DNA of 64,000 nt from Metapseudomonas sp043392685 (GTDB lineage Bacteria; Pseudomonadota; Gammaproteobacteria; Pseudomonadales; Pseudomonadaceae). Numbering within the stretch: the stretch's first letter is position 1; each line of letters opens with the position of its first letter. The translations under genes and the position numbers were made by a program. The stretch is from the NCBI GenBank assembly GCA_043392685.1, contig JBHZGM010000017.1, one strand, 5' to 3'. The notes below the pieces were generated by a model. The model had not been told where the DNA came from. It did no database searches and saw only the letters and a program-made list of their open reading frames with translations. Shown here piece after piece: positions 40,059-51,389 of the stretch.

Positions 40059-40804
40059 TGGCGCGCAAGGGACGGCTGATCGGCCTGGGCGTGGGCCCTG
40101 GCGACCCGGAACTGATTACCCTGAAGGCCCTGCGCCTGCTGCAATCGGCGCAGGTGGTGGGGTACTTCGTGGCCAAGGCGAAAGCCAGCCAGGGCCAGGG
40201 CGGCAATGCCTTCGGCATCATCGAGCAGCATCTTGCCGACACCCAGCAACGCATGCCGCTGGTGTACCCGGTGACCACCGAGAAACTGGAACCGCCGCTG
40301 ACCTACGAAACCGTCATCAGCGACTTCTACGACACCGCCGCCGAGCAGGTGGCCCGGCATCTGGACGCCGGTCGCGACGTGGCGGTGATCTGCGAGGGCG
40401 ACCCCTTCTTCTACGGCTCCTACATGTACCTGCACGACCGCCTGGCTGGACGCTATGAGGTGGAAGTGGTGCCCGGCGTCTGCTCCATGCTGGGTAGCGC
40501 GGCGGTGCTCGGCGTGCCGCTGGTGTACCGCAACCAGAGCCTGTCGGTGCTTTCCGGCGTGTTGCCGGAAGACGAGCTGAAGGCGCGCCTGGCCGACGCC
40601 GAAGCCGCCGTGGTGATGAAACTCGGACGCAACTTCGACAAGGTGCGCCGCGTCCTCCAGGACCTCGGCATCGCCGGCCGCGCCCATTACGTGGAGCGCG
40701 CCACCATGGCCAACCAGCGCATCGTGCCGCTGGATGAAGTGGACCCGATGGCTTCGCCCTACTTCTCGATGATCGTCATCCCCGGGCAGAAGTGGAAAGG
40801 ATGA
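40058..40804 (+). CDS. cobI: Precorrin-2 C20-methyltransferase
   Basis: CobI methylates precorrin-2 at C20. The 248-residue protein starts MARKGRLIGLGVGPGDPELI at 40058. Methylase motifs are GVGPGDPELITLKALRLLQ, VAVICEGDPFFYGSYMYLHD, VEVVPGVCSMLGSAAVLGVP and VVMKLGRNFDKVRRVLQDLG. It follows cobH with a one-base overlap and is separated from cobJ by an inverted repeat. Confidence 0.97.
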   Translation: MARKGRLIGLGVGPGDPELITLKALRLLQSAQVVGYFVAKAKASQGQGGNAFGIIEQHLADTQQRMPLVYPVTTEKLEPPLTYETVISDFYDTAAEQVARHLDAGRDVAVICEGDPFFYGSYMYLHDRLAGRYEVEVVPGVCSMLGSAAVLGVPLVYRNQSLSVLSGVLPEDELKARLADAEAAVVMKLGRNFDKVRRVLQDLGIAGRAHYVERATMANQRIVPLDEVDPMASPYFSMIVIPGQKWKG

Positions 40805-40818
40805 TGCCATCCGTCTCC

Positions 40819-40870
40819 GTAGGGTGCGCCGTGCGCACCAATGACTTCCGGTGCGCGCGGCGCACCCTAG
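40819..40870. repeat. 21-bp inverted repeat between cobI and cobJ
   Basis: GTAGGGTGCGCCGTGCGCACC (40819-40839) pairs with its near-exact reverse complement at 40850-40870 (two mismatches) around AATGACTTCC. It fills the gap, ending 15 bases before cobJ. It resembles small interspersed repeats of pseudomonads and may limit expression of cobJ. Confidence 0.8.
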
Positions 40871-40885
40871 CTGTGGAGCTCTGCC

Positions 40886-42535
40886 ATGCATAACCCACCG
40901 GCCATCATCCTGCTCGGCAACGGCGGCCTGCCCGTCGCAAGACGCATCCAGGCGCTTTATCCACAGGCGCGCATCCTCGGTCTGGCCGGACGTGTCGAGG
41001 GGGCGGACGAGGCCTACACGGAATTCGGCGAAACCCTGCGCGAACTCTACCGCACCGACACGCCGATCATCGCCCTGTGCGCCGCCGGCATCGTCATCCG
41101 CACGTTGGCGCCGCTGCTGGTGAGCAAGGGTGCCGAGCCGCCGGTGCTGGCGGTCGCCGAAGACGGCAGCGCTGTGGTGCCGCTGCTCGGCGGTCTCGGC
41201 GGGGTGAATCGCATGGCGCGGGAAATCGCCTCCGCACTGGAGGTGGCAGCGGCCATCACCACCAGCGGCGAACTTCGTTTCGGCGCCTGCCTGCTGGAGC
41301 CGCCAGCCGGCTTCGCCCTGGCCGATATCGAGCAGGGCAAGCGCTTCGTCGCCGACCTGCTGGGCGGCGAAAGTGTGCGGGTACAGGGCGAAGCGCCCTG
41401 GCTGGACGAGGCCCGCCTGCCCCTGGCGGATGAAGCGCAGCGGGTCATCCACGTCACCCCCCGGGCGCGCACGGCGGCACGGGATGAACTGCTGATCCAT
41501 CCGCGCGTGACCGTTGCGCGCGTGGATGGCGAAACCAGCGCACAAGCCATTCGCCAGGTGCTGGCCGACACCGGACTGGCGCCGCTTTCCCTAGCCTGCC
41601 TGCTGGCGGACCGCTCGCGAATGTTCGATTCCAGACTGGCCGCCACTGCCACAGAACTGGGCGTGCCGCTGCGCTTTTCCACCGACGAGTCCGCGCTGCC
41701 GCCCCTGCACCAGCAAGTCGCCGGCATCCGCCTCCATCTGGCCAGTGAACCGCTGGACCCGGCCCTGATCGGCCAGCCGCGCGGCCGCCTCAGCGTGATC
41801 GGCCTCGGTCCCGGCGCCACCGAGTTCATGGTTCCCGCCGCACGCCAGGCCCTGGATGAAGCCCAAGACCTGCTCGGCTACGAAACCTACATCCGCATGG
41901 CCGGGCCGCTGCGTCCGGGCCAGGTGGCGCACTGCACCGATAACCGCGAAGAGCTTCAGCGCGCCCGTCATGCCTTCGAACTGGCAGCCAGCGGTCGCCG
42001 CGTGGCAGTGGTGTCTTCCGGCGATCCGGGGGTGTTCGCCATGGCTGCTGCCGTGCTGGAGGCCCTGGACGAGTCCCGCGATCCGGAATGGCTTCAGGTC
42101 GAACTGCAGGTATTTCCCGGGGTTTCCGCCGCCCTCGCCACGGCGGCCAGGGCCGGCGCACCGCTGGGCCATGACTTCTGCCTGATCTCGCTGTCGGACA
42201 ACCTCAAGCCCTGGGAGGTGATCGAGAATCGCCTCGACCACGCGGCCGCCGCCGACTTCGCCATGGCCTTCTACAACCCCATATCCAGGGCACGCCCCTG
42301 GCAGCTGGGCCGAGCCCTGGAAATCGTCGCCCGTCATCGCAAGCCGGAAACGGTGGTCGTGCTTGGGCGCGATATCGGCCGCCCCGCCGAGAAGCTGAGC
42401 CTCATCACGCTTGGCGAACTGACGCCGGAACAGGTGGACATGCGCACCCTGGTGATCATCGGTTCGTCGCTCACCCGCCGCGTGCCGAAAGGCAATGGCG
42501 AGGATTGGGTCTACACGCCGCGCTGGTATCGCTAG
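40886..42535 (+). CDS. cobJ: CobJ precorrin-3B C17-methyltransferase fused to an N-terminal CbiG-like domain
   Basis: The 549-residue protein has two parts. Residues about 1-290 resemble CbiG: LLGNGGLPVARRIQALYPQA, LCAAGIVIRTLAPLL, VLAVAEDGSAVVPLLGG and ITTSGELRFGACLLEPP, then a degenerate CobE-like stretch (IHPRVTVARVDGETSAQAIR). Residues about 295-549 form the CobJ methylase: LSVIGLGPGATEFMVPAARQ, LLGYETYIRM, VAVVSSGDPGVFAMAAAVLE, QVFPGVSAALATAARAGAPL and FYNPISRARPWQL. CobJ contracts the corrin ring; the CbiG-like part may aid ring opening. Confidence 0.94.
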   Translation: MHNPPAIILLGNGGLPVARRIQALYPQARILGLAGRVEGADEAYTEFGETLRELYRTDTPIIALCAAGIVIRTLAPLLVSKGAEPPVLAVAEDGSAVVPLLGGLGGVNRMAREIASALEVAAAITTSGELRFGACLLEPPAGFALADIEQGKRFVADLLGGESVRVQGEAPWLDEARLPLADEAQRVIHVTPRARTAARDELLIHPRVTVARVDGETSAQAIRQVLADTGLAPLSLACLLADRSRMFDSRLAATATELGVPLRFSTDESALPPLHQQVAGIRLHLASEPLDPALIGQPRGRLSVIGLGPGATEFMVPAARQALDEAQDLLGYETYIRMAGPLRPGQVAHCTDNREELQRARHAFELAASGRRVAVVSSGDPGVFAMAAAVLEALDESRDPEWLQVELQVFPGVSAALATAARAGAPLGHDFCLISLSDNLKPWEVIENRLDHAAAADFAMAFYNPISRARPWQLGRALEIVARHRKPETVVVLGRDIGRPAEKLSLITLGELTPEQVDMRTLVIIGSSLTRRVPKGNGEDWVYTPRWYR

Positions 42536-42622
42536 CGAGACTCAGGTTGCAGGAACGCGCCAGCTCGTGGACGCTTTCGCAAGCAGGGCATGCCGGGACC
42601 GATAAATCGGCTTCAGAAACGA

Positions 42623-42653
42623 AAAAGGCGCAGCCCGAGGGCTGCGCCTTTGT
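42623..42653. terminator. Bidirectional terminator between cobJ and ssb
   Basis: AAAAGGCGCAGCCC and GGGCTGCGCCTTT pair with a short GA loop, with A and T tracts on either side. It lies between convergent cobJ and ssb and could serve both. Confidence 0.88.
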
Positions 42654-42675
42654 CTTTCCACTTGCGCGATTCGAC

Positions 42676-43161
42676 TCAGAACGGAATGTCGTCATCGAAG
42701 CTGTCGTAGTCCGGAGCCGGCTGGGCGGCTGGCTGCGGGGCCGGACGCTGCTGCGGGGCAGACTGCTGCGGCTCACGCTGCGGGCGCGGCGCGCGCGGGG
42801 CGTCACCTTCGCTGCCAGGACGGCCGCCGAGCAGCTGCATGTTGCCGCCCATGTCGACCACGATCTCGGTGGTGTAGCGCTTCACGCCATCCTTTTCCCA
42901 CTCGCGGGTCTGCAGGCGGCCCTCGACGTAGACTTGCGAACCCTTGCGCAGGTACTCGCCGGCGATCTCGGCGAGACGGCCGAAGAACACCACGCGGTGC
43001 CATTCGGTGCGCTCCTGCTGCTGGCCGGTCTGCTTGTCCTTCCAGGACTCGCTGGTGGCCAGGGTGATGTTGGTCACCGCGTTACCGTTGGGCAGATAGC
43101 GGGTTTCCGGATCACCACCGACGTTACCAACCAGAATGACTTTGTTAACCCCACGGGCCAT
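42676..43161 (-). CDS. ssb: Single-stranded DNA-binding protein
   Basis: SSB coats single-stranded DNA in replication and repair. The 161-residue protein has an OB-fold (MARGVNKVILVGNVGGDPET, WHRVVFFGRLAEIAGEYL), a Gly/Pro/Gln-rich linker (about residues 112-148) and the acidic tip DSFDDDIPF that binds partner proteins. It follows the MFS gene by 9 bases and lies near divergent uvrA, a frequent ssb-uvrA neighbourhood. Confidence 0.97.
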   Translation of the reverse strand: MARGVNKVILVGNVGGDPETRYLPNGNAVTNITLATSESWKDKQTGQQQERTEWHRVVFFGRLAEIAGEYLRKGSQVYVEGRLQTREWEKDGVKRYTTEIVVDMGGNMQLLGGRPGSEGDAPRAPRPQREPQQSAPQQRPAPQPAAQPAPDYDSFDDDIPF

Positions 43162-43170
43162 GACGTTCTC

Positions 43171-44565
43171 CTAGGCTTCAGCGCGTTCCTGGCCCGATTC
43201 GATCAGGCTATCCAGGGACGCGCGGTCCAGTTTTTCAGAATCCACTTTGATATAGATGGCCGCCTCTTCGGCCACCACGACGGCATCCGCCACTCCGGGC
43301 AGTGCCAGCAAACGCGCAACCAGGCCGCGATCGGCTAGAGCGGCGGCGCCTAGCGGCAGGCGCAGGCTGGTTACGTACGGAGGTTCACGCATAGTAACAG
43401 CAATGATCAACCAAATCGCACAGACCACCGCACAGCCGACGAACACCGCCGACAGGCCGCCATGCTGGAACAGCCAGCCGCCGAAAATGCCGCCTGCGGC
43501 TGCGCCGAGGAACTGGCTGGTGGAGTACACGCCCATGGCGGTGCCCTTGCCACCGGCCGGTGCCACCTTGCTGATCAGCGACGGCAGCGAGGCCTCCAGC
43601 AGGTTGAACGCGGTGAAGAAGACGATGGCGCCGAGCACCAGCCCACGCAGGCTGTCGCCGAACTGCCAGAAGAACAGTTCGCAGGCGCAGAGCACCGCGA
43701 CCGCGCCCACCAGCACCCGCTTCATCTGGCGCTTCTTCTCGCCATAAATGATGAAGGGAACCATGCCAAAGAAGCCCACCAGCAGCGCGGTGAGGTAGAC
43801 CCACCAGTGCTCTTCCTTGGGCAGACCGGCCTTTTCCACCAGCGCCAGCGGCAGAGCGACGAAGCTGGCCATGAGGATGGCGTGCAGGGCAAGGATGCCA
43901 AAGTCCAGGCGCAGCAGATCCGGGTGCTTCAGCGTCGGCAGCAGCGCCTGCCGTGCCACGCCGGATTCACGGTGCTGCAACGGGTGGGTGGCACGCGGCA
44001 CCATGGTGGCGATGATCACGATGCCCAGCAGCGCCATGACGGCCGTGGCCCAGAACAGCCCGGACAGGCCGAAGGCGCGGGTCAGCAGCGGCCCGATCAC
44101 CATGGCGACGGCAAAGGAGATACCGATGCTCATGCCGATCATGGCCATGGCCTTGGTGCGGTGCTGTTCACGGGTGAGGTCGGATAGCAGCGCCATCACC
44201 GCGGCGGAAATGGCGCCGGCGCCCTGCAGCACACGGCCGGCGATCACCCCCCAGATGGAGTCGGCGTTGGCCGCCAGGGCTGCGCCGGCAGCGAAGATCA
44301 GCAGGCCGACGTAGATCACCGGCAGGCGGCCGATGCGGTCGGAAATCACGCCGAAGGGAATCTGCAGCACCGCCTGGGTCAGGCCGTAGGCGCCGATGGC
44401 CAGGCCGATCAGGGCCGGGGTCGCGCCGGAAAGGTCCTGGCCGTAGGTGGCCAGAACCGGCAATACCATGAACATGCCGAGCATGCGGAACGCAAAAACC
44501 AGGGCCAGGCCGCTGGCTGCGCGCGTTTCACTGCCGCTCATGCGTTCTGAGTGGGAATCGTGCAT
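43171..44565 (-). CDS. MFS transporter with C-terminal YajR-like (YAM) domain
   Basis: The 464-residue protein has twelve hydrophobic segments and the loop motif GVISDRIGRLPVIYVGLLIF (motif A). Residues about 395-464 (SLRLPLGAAALADRGLVARL, VAEEAAIYIKVDSEKLDRAS) form a soluble ferredoxin-like domain as in Escherichia coli YajR. It is a proton-driven exporter of unknown substrate. It is divergent from uvrA and 9 bases from ssb. Confidence 0.9.
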   Translation of the reverse strand: MHDSHSERMSGSETRAASGLALVFAFRMLGMFMVLPVLATYGQDLSGATPALIGLAIGAYGLTQAVLQIPFGVISDRIGRLPVIYVGLLIFAAGAALAANADSIWGVIAGRVLQGAGAISAAVMALLSDLTREQHRTKAMAMIGMSIGISFAVAMVIGPLLTRAFGLSGLFWATAVMALLGIVIIATMVPRATHPLQHRESGVARQALLPTLKHPDLLRLDFGILALHAILMASFVALPLALVEKAGLPKEEHWWVYLTALLVGFFGMVPFIIYGEKKRQMKRVLVGAVAVLCACELFFWQFGDSLRGLVLGAIVFFTAFNLLEASLPSLISKVAPAGGKGTAMGVYSTSQFLGAAAGGIFGGWLFQHGGLSAVFVGCAVVCAIWLIIAVTMREPPYVTSLRLPLGAAALADRGLVARLLALPGVADAVVVAEEAAIYIKVDSEKLDRASLDSLIESGQERAEA

Positions 44566-44711
44566 AGGTGCCTCAAGGGAAAGCGATCGGGGGCTGCGTC
44601 ATGCGCCCTGTCAGGCTGGCCACCCGTTCCCGGGTGCCTGGCCGTCGCCAGTGCCTGAAAAATGCCGCGCATTCTAGCAGTCCCGACGGGTTGCGACACA
44701 CTTGTGACGCT

Positions 44712-44741
44712 TTGCTGCGTTCAGGCGGCGGGCCGTATAAT
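44712..44741 (+). promoter_or_regulatory. Probable sigma70 promoter of uvrA
   Basis: TTGCTG (44712-44717) and a perfect TATAAT (44736-44741) are 18 bases apart and lie about 31 bases before the uvrA GTG. No LexA-type CTGT-N8-ACAG box is seen in the 44566-44772 gap. Confidence 0.6.
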
Positions 44742-44772
44742 CGCGGGTTTCCGCCCGCCAAGTGAGGCCGTT

Positions 44773-47607
<2,835 letters not shown>

Positions 47608-47623
47608 TCCAGGCGACGCGACG

Positions 47624-47656
47624 AAAAAAGGCCGGGCATCGCTGCCCGGCCTTTTT
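47624..47656. terminator. Bidirectional terminator between uvrA and katA
   Basis: AAAAAGGCCGGGCA and TGCCCGGCCTTTTT form a 14-bp perfect stem around TCGC. It lies 17 bases after the uvrA stop and abuts the last base of the convergent katA stop codon. Confidence 0.92.
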
Positions 47657-49122
47657 CATTCAGGGTGGTTTGCGGCTCGGTTGCCGGCTTCGAGCGCCGC
47701 GCGGACACCGTTGCCGTAATCCGGGTGCACCTTGTCGAAGTGCGCCAGCTGGCGGTCGATGATGAACTGCGGTACGCCCGTCATGGACGCGGCGATATTC
47801 GCGAACAGCCGCTGCCGCTGGCCTTCAGCGAACAGCTGGAACAACGCACGCGGCTGGCTGTAATCGTCGTTGCCATCGAGGTGGTCGTAGCGATCGGCAG
47901 CACCGTCGATGGCCAATGCCGGCTCGGCATACTCCGCGGCCTGCACCGGGCCACCAAAGGAATTCGGCTCGTAGTAGGCGTCCGGGTTCTGGCTGTTGGC
48001 GAAGAAGCGCATCGCGCCGTCCTTGTGATAGTGATGAACCGGGCATTTCGGCGCGTTCACCGGCAGCGCCTCGTAATGGGTGCCCAGGCGATAGCGGTGC
48101 GCATCGGCGTAGCTGAATACACGAGCCTGGAGCATCTTGTCGGGCGAATGACCGATGCCGGGCACGACGTTGGAGGGCGAGAAGGCAGCCTGCTCGATCT
48201 CGGCGAAATAATTTTCCGGGTTGCGATTCAGTTCCAGGATTCCCACCTCGATCAGCGGGAACTCTGCATGGGGCCAGACCTTGGTCAGGTCGAACGGGTT
48301 GTAGCGGGTGCACCGGGCCTGCTCCTCAGTCATGACCTGAATGCAGAAGCGCCACTTCGGGAAGTCGCCGTTCTCGATGCTGTAGAACAGATCCTCCTGG
48401 GTGGTTTCCCGGCTTCGACCAACCACTGCAGCGGCTTCGTCGTTGGTCCAGTGCTTGTGGCCTTGCAGCGTCTTGAAGTGGAACTTGACCCAGAAGCGCT
48501 CGTTGGCTGCGTTGATGAAGCTATAGGTGTGCGAGCCGTAGCCGTTGATGTGGCGCACGTCGGTGGGCAGGCCGCGGTCGGACATCAGGATCGTCACCTG
48601 GTGCAGGCTCTCCGGTGACAACGACCAGAAATCCCAGGCGGCGGTGTTCGAGCGCAAGTTGGTCTTCGGGTGGCGCTTCTGGGTGTGGATGAAGTCGGGG
48701 AACTTGAGCGGATCGCGGATGAAGAATACGGGAGTGTTATTGCCCACCACGTCCCAGTTGCCTTGCTCGGTGTAGAACTTCAGGGCGAAGCCACGCACGT
48801 CGCGCTCGGCATCAGCGGCTCCGAGTTCACCTGCTACGGTGGAGAAGCGCGCGAGCAGCTGGGTCTTCTTGCCGACTTCGGAGAACACCGAAGCCTTGCT
48901 GTAGCGGGTGATGTCGTTGGTGATGATCAAGGTGCCATAGGCGCCCCAGCCCTTGGCATGCACGACGCGCTCGGGAATGCGCTCGCGGTTCTGATGGGCC
49001 AGCTTCTCGATCAGGTGATAGTCCTGGAGCAACAGCGGCCCGCGCGGCCCGGCGCTGAGGGAATTCTGGTTGTCCGCAACCGGACTACCGGCGGTCGTGG
49101 TGAGAATCGGCTTCTGGCTCAT
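47656..49122 (-). CDS. katA: Catalase KatA (monofunctional haem, small-subunit clade)
   Basis: KatA degrades hydrogen peroxide in the cytoplasm. The 488-residue protein shows the distal His in RIPERVVHAKGWGAYG, the Asn in DVVGNNTPVFFIRDPLKF, and the proximal Tyr motif RVFSYADAHRYRLG. It has the length of the small-subunit clade. GGAG precedes the ATG. The uvrA-katA-rplQ neighbourhood is known from Pseudomonas aeruginosa, where bfrA also lies here; no bfrA is present in this window. Confidence 0.96.
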   Translation of the reverse strand: MSQKPILTTTAGSPVADNQNSLSAGPRGPLLLQDYHLIEKLAHQNRERIPERVVHAKGWGAYGTLIITNDITRYSKASVFSEVGKKTQLLARFSTVAGELGAADAERDVRGFALKFYTEQGNWDVVGNNTPVFFIRDPLKFPDFIHTQKRHPKTNLRSNTAAWDFWSLSPESLHQVTILMSDRGLPTDVRHINGYGSHTYSFINAANERFWVKFHFKTLQGHKHWTNDEAAAVVGRSRETTQEDLFYSIENGDFPKWRFCIQVMTEEQARCTRYNPFDLTKVWPHAEFPLIEVGILELNRNPENYFAEIEQAAFSPSNVVPGIGHSPDKMLQARVFSYADAHRYRLGTHYEALPVNAPKCPVHHYHKDGAMRFFANSQNPDAYYEPNSFGGPVQAAEYAEPALAIDGAADRYDHLDGNDDYSQPRALFQLFAEGQRQRLFANIAASMTGVPQFIIDRQLAHFDKVHPDYGNGVRAALEAGNRAANHPE

Positions 49123-49173
49123 GCAACTACTCCTTCTGGACTCGATTGATTCCGGTGTGACCGGATGAGCAGG

Positions 49174-49203
49174 AGTATCGATTCAGCCAGAAATTGATTC
49201 CAA
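49174..49203 (-). promoter_or_regulatory. Probable sigma70 promoter of katA
   Basis: On the minus strand TTGGAA (49203-49198) and GATACT (49179-49174) are 18 bases apart, about 50 bases before the katA ATG. It lies between the rplQ terminator and katA. Confidence 0.4.
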
Positions 49204-49224
49204 TTTATTAACAGAACGAAATCG

Positions 49225-49239
49225 ATAGATATCATCTAA
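49225..49239 (-). promoter_or_regulatory. OxyR-like box upstream of katA
   Basis: TTAGATGATATCTAT matches ATAGNTNNNANCTAT at all but one defined position. It is centred about 65 bases before the predicted katA transcription start, where OxyR usually binds. A second properly spaced half is not evident, so the site is tentative. Confidence 0.4.
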
Positions 49240-49247
49240 TTTATAGT

Positions 49248-49284
49248 GCATAAAAAACCGGGCACAAGGCCCGGTTTTTTATGC
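49248..49284. terminator. Terminator of the ribosomal super-operon
   Basis: GCATAAAAAACCGGGC and GCCCGGTTTTTTATGC form a perfect 16-bp stem with a five-base loop, including T6 and A6 tracts. It lies 10 bases after the rplQ stop and isolates katA from ribosomal transcription. Confidence 0.95.
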
Positions 49285-49294
49285 AACGACCGAC

Positions 49295-49684
49295 TTACTC
49301 GGCAGCAGCTTCGACTTCACCAGCGACCGGACGGTCAACCAGCTCGACGTAAGCCATGGGAGCGTTGTCGCCAGCGCGGAAACCGCACTTCAGGATGCGC
49401 AGGTAGCCACCCTGACGGTTGGCGTAGCGCTTGCCCAGATCGTTGAACAGCTTGCCTACGGCAGCTTTCGAACGGGTACGGTCGAAAGCCAGGCGACGGT
49501 TGGCAACGCTGTCTTCCTTGGCCAGGGTGATCAGCGGCTCGGCAACGCGACGCAGCTCCTTGGCTTTGGGCAGGGTGGTTTTGATCAGTTCGTGCTCGAA
49601 CAGCGACACTGCCATGTTCTGGAACATGGCCTTGCGGTGTGCGCTGGTGCGGCTCAGGTGACGGCCACTTTTACGATGACGCAT
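49295..49684 (-). CDS. rplQ: 50S ribosomal protein L17
   Basis: The 129-residue protein begins MRHRKSGRHLSRTSAHRKAM and continues LFEHELIKTTLPKAKELRR, the L17 signature. L17 sits near the peptide exit tunnel. A short acidic tail (VAGEVEAAAE) ends it. It is the last gene of the alpha operon, 44 bases after rpoA and just before a strong terminator. Confidence 0.98.
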   Translation of the reverse strand: MRHRKSGRHLSRTSAHRKAMFQNMAVSLFEHELIKTTLPKAKELRRVAEPLITLAKEDSVANRRLAFDRTRSKAAVGKLFNDLGKRYANRQGGYLRILKCGFRAGDNAPMAYVELVDRPVAGEVEAAAE

Positions 49685-49728
49685 GGTTCAATTCCTTACC
49701 AAACTACTACGTTCGGTGATTACGACGA

Positions 49729-50730
49729 TCAGGCAGTCGCCTTGTCGTCCTTCTTGAGACTTGCCGGCGGCCAGTTGTCGAGGCGCATACCGAGGGACAG
49801 ACCACGGGAGGCCAGGACGTCCTTGATCTCGGTCAGGGACTTCTTGCCCAGGTTCGGAGTCTTCAACAGCTCTACTTCGGTGCGCTGAATCAGGTCGCCG
49901 ATGTAGTAGATGTTCTCCGCCTTCAGGCAGTTGGCCGAACGTACGGTCAGCTCGAGGTCATCAACCGGACGAAGGAGGATCGGATCGATCTCATCTTCCT
50001 GCTCAACCACTACCGGCTCGCTGTCGCCCTTCAGGTCGACGAACGCTGCCAGTTGGTGTTGCAGGATGGTAGCGGCACGACGGATAGCCTCTTCAGGGTC
50101 CAGGGTGCCGTTGGTTTCCAGATCGATGACCAGCTTGTCCAGGTTGGTGCGCTGCTCCACACGGGCGTTTTCAACCACGTAGGCAACACGACGGACGGGG
50201 CTGAACGAGGCGTCGAGCTGCAGACGACCAATGCTGCGGCTCTCGTCTTCGTCGCTCTGGCGCGCATCGGCGGGCTCGTAACCACGGCCGCGGGACACCT
50301 TGAGCTTCATGTTCAGGACGCCGTTTTCCGCCAGGTTGGCGATCACGTGGTCGCCGTTGACGATTTCGACATCATGATCCAGCTGAATATCGGCAGCAGT
50401 GACCACGCCCGAGCCTTTCTTCGAAAGGTTCAGCGTTACTTCGTCACGGCCGTGCAGCTTGATAGCCAGGCCTTTCAGGTTCAGGAGGATCTCGATGACA
50501 TCTTCCTGAACACCCTCGATGGCGCTGTACTCGTGGAGTACGCCATCGATTTCGGCCTCGACTACTGCACAGCCAGGCATGGAGGACAACAGGATGCGAC
50601 GCAGCGCGTTGCCCAGGGTATGGCCGAAACCACGCTCGAGAGGCTCGAGCGTGATCTTGGCGCGGGTCGGACTGACCACCTGCACATCAATGTGGCGGGG
50701 GGTCAGGAACTCATTTACCGAACTCTGCAT
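49729..50730 (-). CDS. rpoA: RNA polymerase alpha subunit
   Basis: The 333-residue protein has the assembly domain (GFGHTLGNALRRILLSSMPG, then GVLHEYSAIEGVQEDVIEIL) and the C-terminal helix-hairpin-helix domain (VDDLELTVRSANCLKAENIY, LLKTPNLGKKSLTEIKDVLA) that contacts UP elements and activators. It is 22 bases after rpsD in the usual alpha-operon order. Confidence 0.99.
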   Translation of the reverse strand: MQSSVNEFLTPRHIDVQVVSPTRAKITLEPLERGFGHTLGNALRRILLSSMPGCAVVEAEIDGVLHEYSAIEGVQEDVIEILLNLKGLAIKLHGRDEVTLNLSKKGSGVVTAADIQLDHDVEIVNGDHVIANLAENGVLNMKLKVSRGRGYEPADARQSDEDESRSIGRLQLDASFSPVRRVAYVVENARVEQRTNLDKLVIDLETNGTLDPEEAIRRAATILQHQLAAFVDLKGDSEPVVVEQEDEIDPILLRPVDDLELTVRSANCLKAENIYYIGDLIQRTEVELLKTPNLGKKSLTEIKDVLASRGLSLGMRLDNWPPASLKKDDKATA

Positions 50731-50752
50731 GGATGCACCTATTTTCTAGCCC

Positions 50753-51373
50753 TTACTTGGAGTAGAGCTCGACAATCAGGTTTTCGTTGATGTCGGCGGA
50801 CAGATCGCTACGAGCCGGCACGCTCTTGAACACGCCGGACTTCTTGTCTGCGTCGACCTCGACCCACTCCACGCGGCCACGCTGGGCGCACAGTTCGAGG
50901 GCCTGGGCGATACGCAGCTGGTTCTTCGACTTCTCGCGAACGGCAACCACGTCACCAGCTTTGACCTGGTAGGACGGAACGTTCACGGTCTGACCGTTAA
51001 CGCTGATGGCCTTGTGGGAAACCAGCTGACGGGACTCGGCACGAGTAGCGCCGAAGCCCATGCGGTACACGACGTTGTCCAGGCGGCACTCGAGGAGTTG
51101 CAGCAGGTTTTCGCCGGTAGCGCCTTTGCGGGCAGCAGCTTCTTTGTAGTAGTTACCGAACTGACGCTCCAGCACACCGTAGATGCGGCGTACTTTCTGC
51201 TTTTCGCGCAGCTGGGTGCCGTAGTCGGACAGACGGCCGCGACGGGCGCCATGCTGGCCAGGAGCGGATTCGATGTTGCACTTGGATTCGAGCGCGCGAG
51301 CACCACTCTTCAGGAAGAGGTCGGTACCTTCACGACGGGACAGTTTGCACTTGGGACCAATGTAACGAGCCAT
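50753..51373 (-). CDS. rpsD: 30S ribosomal protein S4
   Basis: The 206-residue protein begins MARYIGPKCKLSRREGTDLF and has the S4 RNA-binding domain (LECRLDNVVYRMGFGATRAE, SHKAISVNGQTVNVPSYQVK). S4 is a primary 16S rRNA binder and in enterobacteria represses the alpha operon by binding its leader. It is 16 bases after rpsK. Confidence 0.99.
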   Translation of the reverse strand: MARYIGPKCKLSRREGTDLFLKSGARALESKCNIESAPGQHGARRGRLSDYGTQLREKQKVRRIYGVLERQFGNYYKEAAARKGATGENLLQLLECRLDNVVYRMGFGATRAESRQLVSHKAISVNGQTVNVPSYQVKAGDVVAVREKSKNQLRIAQALELCAQRGRVEWVEVDADKKSGVFKSVPARSDLSADINENLIVELYSK

Positions 51374-51389
51374 TTCTCACTGTCTCCTT

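Noticed and set aside
44566..44772. LexA (SOS) box before uvrA
   Set aside because: No CTGT-N8-ACAG motif was found; uvrA appears to have only a sigma70-type promoter here.
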